DNA of 64,000 nucleotides from Roseobacter sp. CCS2 (GCF_000169435.1 NZ_AAYB01000002.1:620001-684000); one strand, 5' to 3'. Shown: positions 54,119 through 63,567, numbered from the stretch's first letter. Made by a program: numbers and translations. The notes: generated by a model from the sequence alone, not told the origin.

Positions 54119-55909
54119 ATGGCCGAGACCCAAAAGCCCAAACCAGAGGACCGGCCTGTCGGTAAACGTGTCGGCGCACTTAAGGCGCTTTGGCCATTTA
54201 TGAAGCCATACCGCCTGAACATGATCGGCGCGAGTTTTGCGCTGGTGTTTACCGCAATGGTGTCGTTGAGCCTGCCGATTGCAGCAGGGCAGGTGGTCGA
54301 TACATTTGGTTTGGCCAGCGGTGAGATCAGCCAGCATTTTACTACGATGCTGGCGATTGCCGTGCTGCTCGCGTTTGGGACAGCGCTGCGATACTATCTG
54401 GTGACACGGCTGGGTGAACGCGTGGTGGCTGATATTCGCAAGGCCGTCTTCAACCGCATGATCAGCATGAGCCCGGCGTTCTACGAACGCATCATGACAG
54501 GCGAGGTGCTGAGCCGCATTACCACAGACACCACGCTGATCTTATCTGTCATCGGCAGTTCGGTCTCAATCGCATTGCGAAATATCCTGATCTTCATCGG
54601 TGGTGTCATTCTGATGCTTCTGACCTCTGTGAAGATGAGCATCATGGTGCTTTGGCCCATCCCTGTGGTTTTGTTTCCGATCCTGTTCTTGGGCCGCCGC
54701 GTGCGCAGCCTGTCCAAGGAAAATCAGGATCTGATCGCGGAAAGTAGTGGTGACGCGTCCGAGCAGTTGTTGTCGGCGCAAACCGTACAAGCCTTCACCC
54801 ACGAAGAGCTGAGCCGCGCAAAGTTTGATGAGGTCACCGAGCAAAGCTATCATTCGGCCCGTCGCCGGATCATGACCCGAGCGGCGTTGACAGCGATCGT
54901 GATTTTCATGGTGTTCGCGGCGATTGTGCTGTTCTTGCAAATGGGGTCGCAAGATGTCGTCGCCGGTGAGATTACAGAAGGCGGCCTTGTACAGTTCATG
55001 ATCTATACCATCATGGTCGGTGGCGCTGTTGCCGCCCTGTCCGAGGTTTGGGGCGAACTGCAACGTGCCGCTGGCGCGACCGAGCGGTTGGTCGAGTTGC
55101 TGACGGCCGAAGATACGGTTCAGGATCCCACCCAACCGGGGGTGTTGCCCAAGCCGGTGAAAGGTGCGCTGCACTTTGACAATGTGCAGTTTCACTACCC
55201 GTCACGGCCGCAGATTTCGGCGCTTGACGGCATTGATCTTGATATCGCGCCGGGGGAAACGGTGGCACTTGTCGGGCCATCGGGGGCAGGCAAAAGCACA
55301 ATAATCCAGATGGTACAGCGCTTTTATGACCCGCAGGATGGCGCAGTGCGCATTGATGGCATAGACCTGCGTGATCTGGACCGATCCGATTTTCGCAAGC
55401 ACATTGCGCTTGTCCCGCAAGACCCTGTCATCTTTGCCGACACAGCGCGCGAGAATATTCGCTTTGGCAGACCCACAGCGACGGACGCTGAAGTTGAAGA
55501 AGCCGCCAAAGCTGCTGCGGCTTATGATTTTCTCAAAGCGCTGCCTGACGGATTTGACAGCTATGTCGGCGAACGTGGTGTCATGCTGTCGGGGGGGCAA
55601 AAGCAACGGATTGCGATTGCCCGCGCGATTTTGCGCGACGCCCCGATCCTGCTGCTGGATGAGGCGACAAGTGCGCTGGATGCCGAAAGCGAATACGCCG
55701 TGCAGCGCGCGGTTGAGGAACTGGCGCGCACGCGAACCACATTGATTGTCGCGCATCGGTTGGCCACGGTCAAAAAAGCAGATCGGATCGTGGTGTTGGA
55801 AGACGGCAAAATCGTGGCCCAAGGCACCCATGATGCGCTGGTGGCGCAGGGTGGGCTTTATGCCCGGCTCGCGCGTTTGCAGTTCACCGAAGGCGTTGCC
55901 GCGGAATAG
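54119..55909 (+). CDS. ABC transporter, fused permease/ATPase (MsbA/LmrA-type exporter)
   Basis: A 596-residue half-transporter that should work as a homodimer. Six membrane helices fill residues about 35-320, with RLGERVVADIRKAVFNRMI typical of the coupling region. The nucleotide-binding domain has Walker [11 protein letters not shown] (about 385), Q-loop ALVPQDPVIF, signature LSGGQKQRIA (about 488), Walker B ILLLDEATSALD (about 510) and H-loop IVAHRLATV. The substrate is probably a lipid, polysaccharide or drug. AAAGGACC precedes the ATG. Confidence 0.93.
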   Translation: MAETQKPKPEDRPVGKRVGALKALWPFMKPYRLNMIGASFALVFTAMVSLSLPIAAGQVVDTFGLASGEISQHFTTMLAIAVLLAFGTALRYYLVTRLGERVVADIRKAVFNRMISMSPAFYERIMTGEVLSRITTDTTLILSVIGSSVSIALRNILIFIGGVILMLLTSVKMSIMVLWPIPVVLFPILFLGRRVRSLSKENQDLIAESSGDASEQLLSAQTVQAFTHEELSRAKFDEVTEQSYHSARRRIMTRAALTAIVIFMVFAAIVLFLQMGSQDVVAGEITEGGLVQFMIYTIMVGGAVAALSEVWGELQRAAGATERLVELLTAEDTVQDPTQPGVLPKPVKGALHFDNVQFHYPSRPQISALDGIDLDIAPGETVALVGPSGAGKSTIIQMVQRFYDPQDGAVRIDGIDLRDLDRSDFRKHIALVPQDPVIFADTARENIRFGRPTATDAEVEEAAKAAAAYDFLKALPDGFDSYVGERGVMLSGGQKQRIAIARAILRDAPILLLDEATSALDAESEYAVQRAVEELARTRTTLIVAHRLATVKKADRIVVLEDGKIVAQGTHDALVAQGGLYARLARLQFTEGVAAE

Positions 55910-56019
55910 CCACGCTTTTTCGCAGCGTAAGGCTTGTGATTATGCTCATTTTTGCCCAACCTGTCAGGTCAGGGAGGCCGCGCAGCGCTGCGAGGTAACA
56001 ACATAAGGGAGGAGACGAC

Positions 56020-57906
56020 ATGGCTTTTGCAAGTGTCGCAGACCGGGACGCCATCGAAAACGAAAAGCCGTGGGAGGCGCGCGATACGCCGACGACCACC
56101 TACGCGTTGCTAAGCCAGACCGCATCCAAATACGGGGGCCGCAAGGCTGCCAGTTTCAGCCTTCTTTCTGATCCCAATGCCAAATGCGAAACGCTGAACT
56201 GGGCTGAATTGCGGGACAAAACCGGGCAGGCGGCAAATATGTTCCGCAACCTTGGTATCGGTGAAAAGGATGTTGTCGCCTACCTGATGCCCAATGCGAC
56301 CGAGACGATTTTGACATATCTGGGCGGGCAGGTGGCGGGCATTGTGAACCCGATCAACCCGCTTTTGGACGCCGAGCAAATCGCTTCGATCCTGCGCGAG
56401 ACAAACGCGAAAGTGCTGGTCACGCTCAAAGCCTTTCCCAAAACTGATGTGGCCCAAAAAGCGGCAGAGGCTGTGCGCCTTGCCCCAAATGTGACCCATG
56501 TGCTTGAAGTGGATTTGCACCGTTACCTCACCGGTCTCAAGCGTTTGATCGTACCGCTTATCCGGCCTAAAAACCCGGTGTCCCACACGGCCAAAGTGCT
56601 GGATTTCAATGCCGAACTGAATAAGCAGCCTAAAACGCTCAGCTTTGAAGACAGCAAGGTTGACCGTGTTGCGGCCTATTTCCACACCGGCGGCACAACC
56701 GGCATGCCAAAGGTTGTCCAACACCGCTATTCCGGCATTGTTTATAACGCATGGCTTGGGGATCGGCTGCTGTTTACCGAAGAAGATGTGCAAATTTGCC
56801 CGCTGCCTTTGTTCCATGTATTCGCGACCATCGTATCGCTTGGCGCATCACTGGGATCAGGTGCGCAAATCGTCTTTCCCACGCCGCAGGGCTATCGCGG
56901 CGAAGGCGTGTTCGACAATTTTTGGAAGCTGGTGGAAAAGCACAAGGTCACTTTTATGATCACGGTGCCCACGGCCATGTCCGCGCTGATGCAACGCAAG
57001 GTGGACGCAGATATTTCAACCCTGCGGTTGGCTTTTTGCGGATCTGCGCCCCTGCCACTGGAACTTTATCGGCGGTTCGAACAGGCCGCAGGCGTGACCA
57101 TTTGCGAAGGTTACGGTTTGACCGAAGCCACCTGTCTGGTGTCGATCAATCCACCAGCGGGGGAAAAACGTGTCGGCTCGATCGGTTTGCCGTTTCCTTA
57201 TACGGACGTCAAAATCGTCAACCCAGCGGACGGTGAAATTATGGACACCGACGAAATCGGCGAAATCTGTGTATCGAACCCAGGTGTCTTTGACGGTCAG
57301 ACATATACCGAAGCCGATAAAAACAAGGACCTATTCTACCCCGGTAAACAATCAGACCATCAATACCTGCGGACTGGCGATTTGGGACGTGTGGATGCTG
57401 ATGGTTATCTTTGGATCACAGGGCGCGCGAAAGACCTGATTATTCGTGGTGGTCATAACATCGACCCTGCCGAAATCGAAGAAGCCTTGGCCGGGCATGA
57501 TGCCGTGGCCTTTGCGGGCGCCATTGGTCAGCCTGATCAGCACGCTGGCGAAGTGCCGTGCGTCTATGTCGAATTGGTAGATGGGGCCGAAGTGACGCAG
57601 GATGATCTGATGGCTTATGCCAAAGAGCGTATTCACGAACGTGCGGCACACCCCAAGCATCTGGAAGTGTTGGATGAACTGCCAAAAACGGCCGTTGGCA
57701 AAATCTTTAAACCTGATCTGCGCAAGCGGGCGATTACACGAATTTATAACGCTGCTCTGACTGAAACCGCTGCTGAAGTACGCGAAGTGAGCGAAGACAA
57801 GAAACGCGGGTTGGTGGCACGTATTGGTAAAACCGGTGATGCGTCGGATGCTGACATTGGCAAGGCGTTGAACGCCTATACTATTCCATGGGAATTAGCG
57901 GACTAG
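56020..57906 (+). CDS. Acyl-CoA synthetase (AMP-forming)
   Basis: A 628-residue member of the adenylate-forming superfamily, joining a carboxylic acid to CoA through an acyl-AMP. The P-loop is HTGGTTGMPKVVQH near residue 221, the A5 motif EGYGLTEAT near 363, the ATP-contact YLRTGDLGRVDADGYL near 448, the hinge GRAKDLIIRGGHNIDPAEIE near 468, and the catalytic lysine is in PKTAVGKIFKPDL near 561. The acid substrate is unknown. GGGAGGAG precedes the ATG. The dehydrogenase directly downstream could be part of the same pathway. Confidence 0.92.
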   Translation: MAFASVADRDAIENEKPWEARDTPTTTYALLSQTASKYGGRKAASFSLLSDPNAKCETLNWAELRDKTGQAANMFRNLGIGEKDVVAYLMPNATETILTYLGGQVAGIVNPINPLLDAEQIASILRETNAKVLVTLKAFPKTDVAQKAAEAVRLAPNVTHVLEVDLHRYLTGLKRLIVPLIRPKNPVSHTAKVLDFNAELNKQPKTLSFEDSKVDRVAAYFHTGGTTGMPKVVQHRYSGIVYNAWLGDRLLFTEEDVQICPLPLFHVFATIVSLGASLGSGAQIVFPTPQGYRGEGVFDNFWKLVEKHKVTFMITVPTAMSALMQRKVDADISTLRLAFCGSAPLPLELYRRFEQAAGVTICEGYGLTEATCLVSINPPAGEKRVGSIGLPFPYTDVKIVNPADGEIMDTDEIGEICVSNPGVFDGQTYTEADKNKDLFYPGKQSDHQYLRTGDLGRVDADGYLWITGRAKDLIIRGGHNIDPAEIEEALAGHDAVAFAGAIGQPDQHAGEVPCVYVELVDGAEVTQDDLMAYAKERIHERAAHPKHLEVLDELPKTAVGKIFKPDLRKRAITRIYNAALTETAAEVREVSEDKKRGLVARIGKTGDASDADIGKALNAYTIPWELAD

Positions 57907-57942
57907 TTGAATGACCAAGCACAGCAATAAGGGACAGTTGCG

Positions 57943-58815
57943 ATGACAAAACTTGCATTCTTGGGTTTGGGGGTCATGGGATATCCGATGGCGGGCCACC
58001 TTCAGGCGGCGGGCCATGATGTGACGGTGTACAACCGGACCACCGCAAAAGCGGAAAAATGGGTCACACAGCACGGCGGTGCGATGGGTCAAACACCGGG
58101 CGCTGCGGCGCAGGGCGCAGATATGGTGATGGCCTGCGTCGGCAACGACAATGATCTGCGTTCGGTCTGTCTGGGCGAAGATGGCGCTTTCGCGGGTATG
58201 GCTGCCGGATCAATCTTTGTAGATCACACAACGGTTTCTGCGGCGGTCACGCGTGAATTGCACGATCTGGCTGCTGAAAAAGGGATCGCCTTTGTTGATG
58301 CCCCTGTTTCGGGCGGGCAGGCGGGTGCGGAAAATGGTGCCTTGTCGGTCATGTGTGGCGGTGCAAACGACAGCTATGCGGCCGCAGAAGCTGTCATCGC
58401 TGCCTATGCAAAGCTGTGCCGCCGGATTGGCGACAGCGGGGCGGGGCAGATGACCAAGATGTGCAATCAGATTGCGATCGCAGGTTTGGTGCAAGGCCTG
58501 TCAGAGGCGCTGCATTTTGCACAAAAGGCCGGTCTTGATGGTGAAGCCGTGGTCGAAGTGATCAGTCAAGGGGCGGCGGGAAGCTGGCAAATGTCCAACC
58601 GCTATCAAACCATGCTGGCAGACGAATGGGAGCATGGCTTTGCTGTAGATTGGATGCGCAAGGACCTTGGTATTTGTCTGGATACGGCAGATGAAAACGG
58701 GGCTAGCTTACCAGTGACAGCCTTGGTTGATCAGTTTTACAAGGATGTCCAAAAACTGGGCGGGGGCCGTTGGGATACATCGTCACTGCTCAAGCGCTTG
58801 CAAGCAATCGGCTGA
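57943..58815 (+). CDS. 3-hydroxyisobutyrate dehydrogenase-family oxidoreductase
   Basis: A 290-residue NAD(P)-dependent beta-hydroxyacid dehydrogenase. The nucleotide site is FLGLGVMGYPMAGHLQAAGH at residues 5-24, the substrate-binding signature FVDAPVSGGQAGAENGALSV near 120, and the catalytic lysine lies in GAGQMTKMCNQI near 170. Family members act on 3-hydroxyisobutyrate, tartronate semialdehyde, glyoxylate or succinic semialdehyde. It follows the acyl-CoA synthetase by 36 bases, compatible with branched-chain or short-acid degradation. Confidence 0.9.
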   Translation: MTKLAFLGLGVMGYPMAGHLQAAGHDVTVYNRTTAKAEKWVTQHGGAMGQTPGAAAQGADMVMACVGNDNDLRSVCLGEDGAFAGMAAGSIFVDHTTVSAAVTRELHDLAAEKGIAFVDAPVSGGQAGAENGALSVMCGGANDSYAAAEAVIAAYAKLCRRIGDSGAGQMTKMCNQIAIAGLVQGLSEALHFAQKAGLDGEAVVEVISQGAAGSWQMSNRYQTMLADEWEHGFAVDWMRKDLGICLDTADENGASLPVTALVDQFYKDVQKLGGGRWDTSSLLKRLQAIG

Positions 58816-58831
58816 TCGCGACCCTCATCTG

Positions 58832-59262
58832 CTAAAACAATGTGATATCTGGCTGCGGCGCAGTTTTCTTGTCCGGGACAACAACTGGTGCTTCACCAGC
58901 AATCTGGAGCTGACGTGCAGCGCCAGTTGTTGGCGTAAACTGAACCCGGCGGGTCAAATTTTTTCAATGTGAAGTTGCGTACATCCAAAGAGAATGCACT
59001 CGTAGCGCCTTTGATGGAATGAACGGCACGGAATACTGCATGACAGTTTCACTGTCAGCGCGGCTTTCGCGCAAATCGTCAGGACCATCGGATAAGGCGA
59101 CCAAAAGATCGGCGCACTTTTTAAACAATGCATCAAGAATGGCTGAGTCCGTCATCAATCGGGTTCCCGCCAAACGGCAGATCACAGAGGATATAGCGTC
59201 GTCATCGAACGGTTTTGCAATCCATCCGGTTGCTCATTTTTTGGTCACTCTCATTGTCAGAG
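58832..59262 (-). pseudogene. Decayed response-regulator gene remnant
   Basis: On the minus strand one frame reads, with stops, TPIEAFPLTMRVTKK, stop at 59236-59234, ATGWIAKPFDDDAISSVICRL and onward MTDSAILDALFKKCADLLVA, then stop at 58966-58964 followed by an open stretch to a final stop at 58834-58832. The TMRV and ATGWIAKPFD pieces match the beta4 and beta5 (KPF) region of CheY-like receiver domains; the phosphorylated aspartate half is missing. A short open piece (59152-58964) might still be translated, but the whole is best read as a degenerating gene. Confidence 0.45.
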
Positions 59263-59473
59263 GAAACGCTTCTATGGGTGTCGCTACCGATATGAACCGC
59301 GCCACTTAATTTCGGGTAAATCGCCAAAGGTTTTTTAAAGACAATCCAACGCCAGAATTCTCTTGGGCCGATGGGGGCCGAAATCCGCGTAATACTCTCG
59401 ACAATCGGTCGAGACCTTCGTTAGGTTGACGGCACAATTAAGGACCAGTTGCCCAACGGGTGGAAAGTACCAG

Positions 59474-61450
59474 ATGAAAAGAACCGCCCAAGGGATTGCT
59501 TGCACCGCTTTGCTTACGACCAGTTTGGCGTCTGGTCTTATGGCCGAAGGGATCGGTGGGTTGTCCCAAGCGATCGACACACCGCGAGCGATAAGTGGTG
59601 TGGCAGATGATCTGACAATTATCTTTGATTACCGCGAAGATTATCGCGCCTTGTCTTTTGCCATCCAGCCCAGCGATCGCTTTGAAATCGGGATCAGTTT
59701 TCCAACATATGATGAGGGCACCGGCAGTTCGAGCGGCAACGAATTAAGCTTTGGACTGCGGTTTTTGGACGAAAGTGCTTATTTTCCGTCTTTGACGGTT
59801 GGTGTGGTTGGTCTGGGAAACGATGATCGTGGTACCGGCGAATACCTTTTGGCCAGCAAATCCCTTGGTCCGGCGCAGATTTCCGGTGGTCTGGGCTGGG
59901 GGCGGTATGCCGACCAAACCGTGGTTGACAGAGGCGAGGATGACGGCGTCTTTCGCACCGATCATTTGTTTGAAGGCGATACAGAACCATTTGCGAATTT
60001 CGTTTGGGATACGGGCGTTAACAGCCTGATCGCTGCGGCGGAATACAGCGGTGTTGCCGGTCCAGAAGCCGACGATACCTTTGCCGCCAGCCTGTCTTAT
60101 GAATTGATCGAAGGGCTGCGCGTGACCGGATTGGTCAACAACCAAGGCAGTACTGGTTTGCGGCTTGAATTTGCTGCAAACCCACGACTGCCCTTCGTGC
60201 AAACTGACATCGGGCGGGGGCCGCACCCTTATGTGGAAAATAGGCCTGCGCGTGCAGGTCAGCCTCAACCAACCGAAGCGCAGGTTTTTGCAGTCCTGAC
60301 CGAACGTCTGGAAAAAGAAAACATTCAGATCAGCCGCTTTTCCATGCGGGGCAACACGATTGATGTGACCGCATCATCAAACACAGATGCGGTCTTTGCC
60401 CGGATCGTGGGCCGTGTGGCGCGGGTTTTGTCGGCGGTTGCACCGGCAAACATCACGACATTTCGCGTGACACAGAACACCGGTGCCTTTGACAGCAATG
60501 TTGTGGTTCTGGATCGTGCCGGGCTGGACCGGGCGGTTGGCAAACCTAACGCAGCTGAACTGGCGTGGGATGCGACATCTTTTGCGCCCAGCCCGCTCAA
60601 TCGGCCTGCGGCACTGGGCGAGAGCGCATTTGAACCGCGGTTCACCTACGGGTTTTCACCGACATTCAAAGCCGATTTTATCACGTCGGACACGTTAGAG
60701 CTGACAGGTACGCTGAACGCCAATGCGCGTTATACGTTTTCGCCGCAAACCTTCGTGGCTGGCACAATAGGATATCGGTTCCTTAATCAATGGGACCAAC
60801 AAGATCCACCAGCCGAACCGGGCATCCGGTCGGACTTTACGTCTTATGAACCTGACATTGCTTTCTTGCAGTCCTTGAACGTGCGACACCGCTTTCAGGT
60901 TGCGCCAGAAGTTTTCGGCCGGGTATCTGCCGGCTACTTTGAACGGGCCTATGGCGGCATCAGCGGAGAAATGATCTGGCGGGACCCCGCACAGAACTTT
61001 GCTTTGGGGCTTGAAGCAACATACGTGCACAAACGCGCCTATGAAGGATGGTTCGGGTTCGAGGATGCGGATGCAACCACGCTGATCGGGAGCGTTTACG
61101 CCAATATTGGGCAGAACGGGAATTTTGTTATTGTCGATGCCGGTCAACATCTTGCCGAAGATTTCGCAGTTGGGCTGACAGTGGGCCGGAATTACCGCAA
61201 CGGCTGGCGGATCGCGGCGTCCACAGGATGGAGCGAGGAACGCGATAGTGCGCTCAAGTTCGGGGCCGAAATATCAATACCACTGTCGTGGACATCAGCA
61301 GATGGCGGCACCGGCACAACCAACCTGTCGGTCGGCGGCCAGTCGGGTGACTTTGGCTCTCGTGTCAGCGGGACCGGGCTGCTTTATAATGAGCTGCGGG
61401 CGTCAGACAAACGACGTATTGAGGATGGCTTTGGGGAGTTCTGGAATTGA
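59474..61450 (+). CDS. YjbH-family outer-membrane exopolysaccharide protein
   Basis: A 658-residue protein with a signal peptide (GIACTALLTTSLASGLMAEG) and long beta-rich stretches. The start LSQAIDTPRAISGVADDLTI, RFEIGISFPTY and AGYFERAYGGISGEMIWRDP and the C-terminal NELRASDKRRIEDGFGEFWN fit the YjbH family (DUF940), outer-membrane proteins linked to exopolysaccharide secretion; in E. coli yjbEFGH is an exopolysaccharide operon. GGAAAG lies upstream of the ATG at 59474; an in-frame upstream start at 59426 is less signal-like. It is coupled to the YjbF gene. Confidence 0.85.
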   Translation: MKRTAQGIACTALLTTSLASGLMAEGIGGLSQAIDTPRAISGVADDLTIIFDYREDYRALSFAIQPSDRFEIGISFPTYDEGTGSSSGNELSFGLRFLDESAYFPSLTVGVVGLGNDDRGTGEYLLASKSLGPAQISGGLGWGRYADQTVVDRGEDDGVFRTDHLFEGDTEPFANFVWDTGVNSLIAAAEYSGVAGPEADDTFAASLSYELIEGLRVTGLVNNQGSTGLRLEFAANPRLPFVQTDIGRGPHPYVENRPARAGQPQPTEAQVFAVLTERLEKENIQISRFSMRGNTIDVTASSNTDAVFARIVGRVARVLSAVAPANITTFRVTQNTGAFDSNVVVLDRAGLDRAVGKPNAAELAWDATSFAPSPLNRPAALGESAFEPRFTYGFSPTFKADFITSDTLELTGTLNANARYTFSPQTFVAGTIGYRFLNQWDQQDPPAEPGIRSDFTSYEPDIAFLQSLNVRHRFQVAPEVFGRVSAGYFERAYGGISGEMIWRDPAQNFALGLEATYVHKRAYEGWFGFEDADATTLIGSVYANIGQNGNFVIVDAGQHLAEDFAVGLTVGRNYRNGWRIAASTGWSEERDSALKFGAEISIPLSWTSADGGTGTTNLSVGGQSGDFGSRVSGTGLLYNELRASDKRRIEDGFGEFWN

Positions 61451-62109
61451 TCAAGGGTATTCTCTCTGCCGGTGCGATCATGGCCCTTTCGGGGTGTCTG
61501 GGTCAGCTTACGCAAATTCGCGACGCGATCCTGAACCCCGATCCTGAGGTCGAAATGACGATCCCACGGGTCAATCGGGCCGCGATTGAGCAAGCTGACC
61601 TTGCCGCTGTGTTGATGCTAAGCCCAACCATCGGTGTGGGCACCGTCGGTATTGCGATCCAGATGCGTGAAGACCGGATCAATTATAGCTCAAACGATAA
61701 TCGTGGTGTCACGCTTGAAGGCGGGCTGATCTATGCCACCCTTGGCCTTGGCACGAACCTGCAAGCGGTAACGACGCAAAGCAATGATCCGCTGGTGACG
61801 GAGGCACGGGCAGGAACTTGGCCTGACCAGGTTACGCGAACCTATCATCTGTCACAGCGGGGCACGCAATTTGCGCAAACGACGATGACGTGCCGCAATC
61901 AAGTGGGTCGAGATCTGGTCATTGATGTTGTCAGTGCCAACCGCAGCGTTGTTGAGGTGATTGAAATGTGTACAACAGACACTGGCGACACCGTGAATAA
62001 CATCCATTATCTGGATGCGGGCACGGGGCGTATCTGGCGGACAAGTCAATGGACAGGACCGGTGCAAGGAAACATTCAGGTCGATGTGATCGATCAGTTT
62101 GACCCCTAA
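61447..62109 (+). CDS. YjbF-family (GfcB-like) lipoprotein
   Basis: A 220-residue lipoprotein with lipobox ALSGC (cysteine at about residue 17), a helical linker, then a beta-rich domain (GVTLEGGLIYATLGLGTNLQ, then DQVTRTYHLSQRG and GRIWRTSQWTGPVQGN) that matches YjbF/GfcB of group 4 capsule and Yjb exopolysaccharide systems. The start is TTG at 61447, sharing bases with the YjbH stop. YjbE and YjbG partners, and the polysaccharide genes themselves, are absent from the window. Confidence 0.82.
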   Translation: MIKGILSAGAIMALSGCLGQLTQIRDAILNPDPEVEMTIPRVNRAAIEQADLAAVLMLSPTIGVGTVGIAIQMREDRINYSSNDNRGVTLEGGLIYATLGLGTNLQAVTTQSNDPLVTEARAGTWPDQVTRTYHLSQRGTQFAQTTMTCRNQVGRDLVIDVVSANRSVVEVIEMCTTDTGDTVNNIHYLDAGTGRIWRTSQWTGPVQGNIQVDVIDQFDP

Positions 62110-62275
62110 AGCCTTGTCAGGTTTGATAGGTGGCGGGCGGCTGATTTGTTGCACCGTGCTATTGCGGCCGCGACGCGATCCATTCTCGCGTAACAGGGCA
62201 CAAACGCGTATTCAAAACGGGATTAAACCGCGGCGATCCAGACCCCGAAAATTTCGAAATTTGTTCTGCGTAATG

Positions 62276-62878
62276 TCATGTTTCGCGTCGCGTCCATTGC
62301 TTGACCGTTTGCGCGACTTCGCGGGCAATTGCTGCCGCTGATGTTGTCGCGCAGTTCACGCGGATCGTGGACAGGGCGCCCCACAAAACACCAACAAGGA
62401 ACTCTGCGCGCTGCGCAATAACCTCATCTGACCCTTCGATTTCGCCAGCGTCGCGGGCATTTGCAAGCGCTGAACGGAACGACCGCACCAGCATTTCGCG
62501 GTATCCCATGACGCGTTCCCGGATCGGGTCCGACATCCGACGCACATCAAGAACCGTGTTCACCATCAGACAACCCGCATGCGCAGGGGATCCTTCGGGG
62601 GCCTCTGCTGACATCATCTGAAAAAGGCCAACAACCTCTTTCAGGGATCCTTTTGCGACTGTTTCATCATATATCTCAACGGCTTGGCGATGATATCGGT
62701 CAAGCGCTGCAATGAACAAGCCTTCCTTGTCGCCAAACGCATTGTAGATACTGATCCGTGAGATACCGGTCGTTTTTTCCAGCTCTCCAATGGCGGTTGC
62801 ATCATAGCCGTGCTGCCAAAATGTGCGCATCGCGCGGTCAATCACCTCTGCTTCGTCAAAAGATCTGGGGCGGGCCAT
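62276..62878 (-). CDS. TetR/AcrR-family repressor
   Basis: A 200-residue repressor. The HTH (AMRTFWQHGYDATAIGELEK, then TGISRISIYNAFGDKEGLF) occupies residues 17-55, and the C-terminal part is a ligand-binding helical domain (HAGCLMVNTVLDVRRMSDPI is typical of the TetR_C_33-like group). Two palindromes in the divergent promoter region are candidate operators for autoregulation and for repression of the MAPEG unit. The ligand is unknown. Confidence 0.9.
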   Translation of the reverse strand: MARPRSFDEAEVIDRAMRTFWQHGYDATAIGELEKTTGISRISIYNAFGDKEGLFIAALDRYHRQAVEIYDETVAKGSLKEVVGLFQMMSAEAPEGSPAHAGCLMVNTVLDVRRMSDPIRERVMGYREMLVRSFRSALANARDAGEIEGSDEVIAQRAEFLVGVLWGALSTIRVNCATTSAAAIAREVAQTVKQWTRRET

Positions 62879-62899
62879 GTGCTATCTCACAATAATTTC

Positions 62900-62913
62900 A
62901 TAACAAGCGTTAT
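62900..62913. promoter_or_regulatory. Candidate TetR operator 1
   Basis: ATAAC-AAGC-GTTAT, a palindrome with 5-base arms, 22 bases upstream of the tetR ATG, overlapping AATATAAC-type -10 sequence for tetR on the minus strand. Confidence 0.65.
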
Positions 62914-62952
62914 ATTACTCTTGCCTTAGAAAATTTCCAGTGCTAATCATTT

Positions 62953-62968
62953 TATAACACTCGTTATA
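62953..62968. promoter_or_regulatory. Candidate TetR operator 2
   Basis: TATAAC-ACTC-GTTATA, 6-base arms with the same core as operator 1 and centred about 54 bases from it. It touches the perfect TATAAT at 62967-62972, so a bound repressor should block rightward transcription. Confidence 0.7.
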
Positions 62969-62972
62969 TAAT
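62967..62972 (+). promoter_or_regulatory. -10 element of the MAPEG unit
   Basis: TATAAT, an exact sigma70 -10 sequence, overlapping operator 2. No good -35 is visible at the usual spacing, so the promoter may be weak or activator-assisted. Confidence 0.5.
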
Positions 62973-63004
62973 GGTTGAAAATGGTACGAAGATAAAAGCG
63001 TAAG

Positions 63005-63136
63005 ATGCCAAACGTCACCCTGATACGGCAACAGTTTCAGAAGGCGATCAATGATACGCTGGAAGACCTCAAACACTACGCCGAAACGGATAAGCTGCAT
63101 CCCGACAAAGCTGCCGCCTGGTTTGGCCCCCAATAA
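63005..63136 (+). CDS. 43-residue small protein or gene remnant
   Basis: ATG at 63005 to TAA at 63136 encodes MPNVTLIRQQFQKAINDTLE, DLKHYAETDKLHPDKAAAWF and GPQ. The amphipathic helix and orderly composition look like real coding sequence, but there is no strong ribosome site and no family is recognised; it could also be the surviving C-terminus of a larger enzyme. It lies between the TetR operators and the MAPEG gene and would be co-transcribed with it. Confidence 0.45.
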   Translation: MPNVTLIRQQFQKAINDTLEDLKHYAETDKLHPDKAAAWFGPQ

Positions 63137-63171
63137 ACTCTCCTCATATCAACACTGAAAAGGAAACAACT

Positions 63172-63567
63172 ATGTCTATGGAACTTTGGTCACTTTTTGC
63201 CGTCGGTGGCATGCTGTTTGTGACAATCGCAATACAAGCCACTTACATGGATCTGACGTCTGGCGTTGGATACGCGCTGTCCAGCCGTGATGATCCGCCC
63301 CCGAAAGAGGGGGTCATTGGCGAACGTTTGGCCCGCGCTGTCCGCAATCAAACCGAAGGGGCGGCTGTCTGGATGCCACTTGTTCTTGTCGCGTTGCAAA
63401 CCGACACGTCAAACAGTTTCACCTATTGGGCGTCAGTCGCGATGATCGTTGGCCGTATCCTTTATGTGCCGTTCTATATGCTGGGGTTAAACCCTTTACG
63501 CAGCATGGCTTGGCTTGGGTTCTTTTTTGGAACCCCTGTGTTCATCTATGGTTTGCTGTTCGCCTGA
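63172..63567 (+). CDS. MAPEG family membrane protein
   Basis: A 131-residue four-helix membrane protein of the MAPEG family (eicosanoid and glutathione metabolism proteins). Features are ELWSLFAVGGMLFVTIAIQA at the start, GERLARAVRNQTEGAAVWMP near residue 50 (the ExxRxxRAxxN-type glutathione-contact region) and GRILYVPFYMLGLNPLRSMA near 95. AAGGAAAC precedes the ATG. Its placement behind TetR operators suggests a detoxification role induced by a hydrophobic ligand. Confidence 0.9.
   Translation: MSMELWSLFAVGGMLFVTIAIQATYMDLTSGVGYALSSRDDPPPKEGVIGERLARAVRNQTEGAAVWMPLVLVALQTDTSNSFTYWASVAMIVGRILYVPFYMLGLNPLRSMAWLGFFFGTPVFIYGLLFA

Noticed and set aside
53895..54203. Open frame running through tRNA-Gly
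   Set aside because: The tRNA cloverleaf is complete with encoded CCA; the frame overlaps the next gene start and has no homology.
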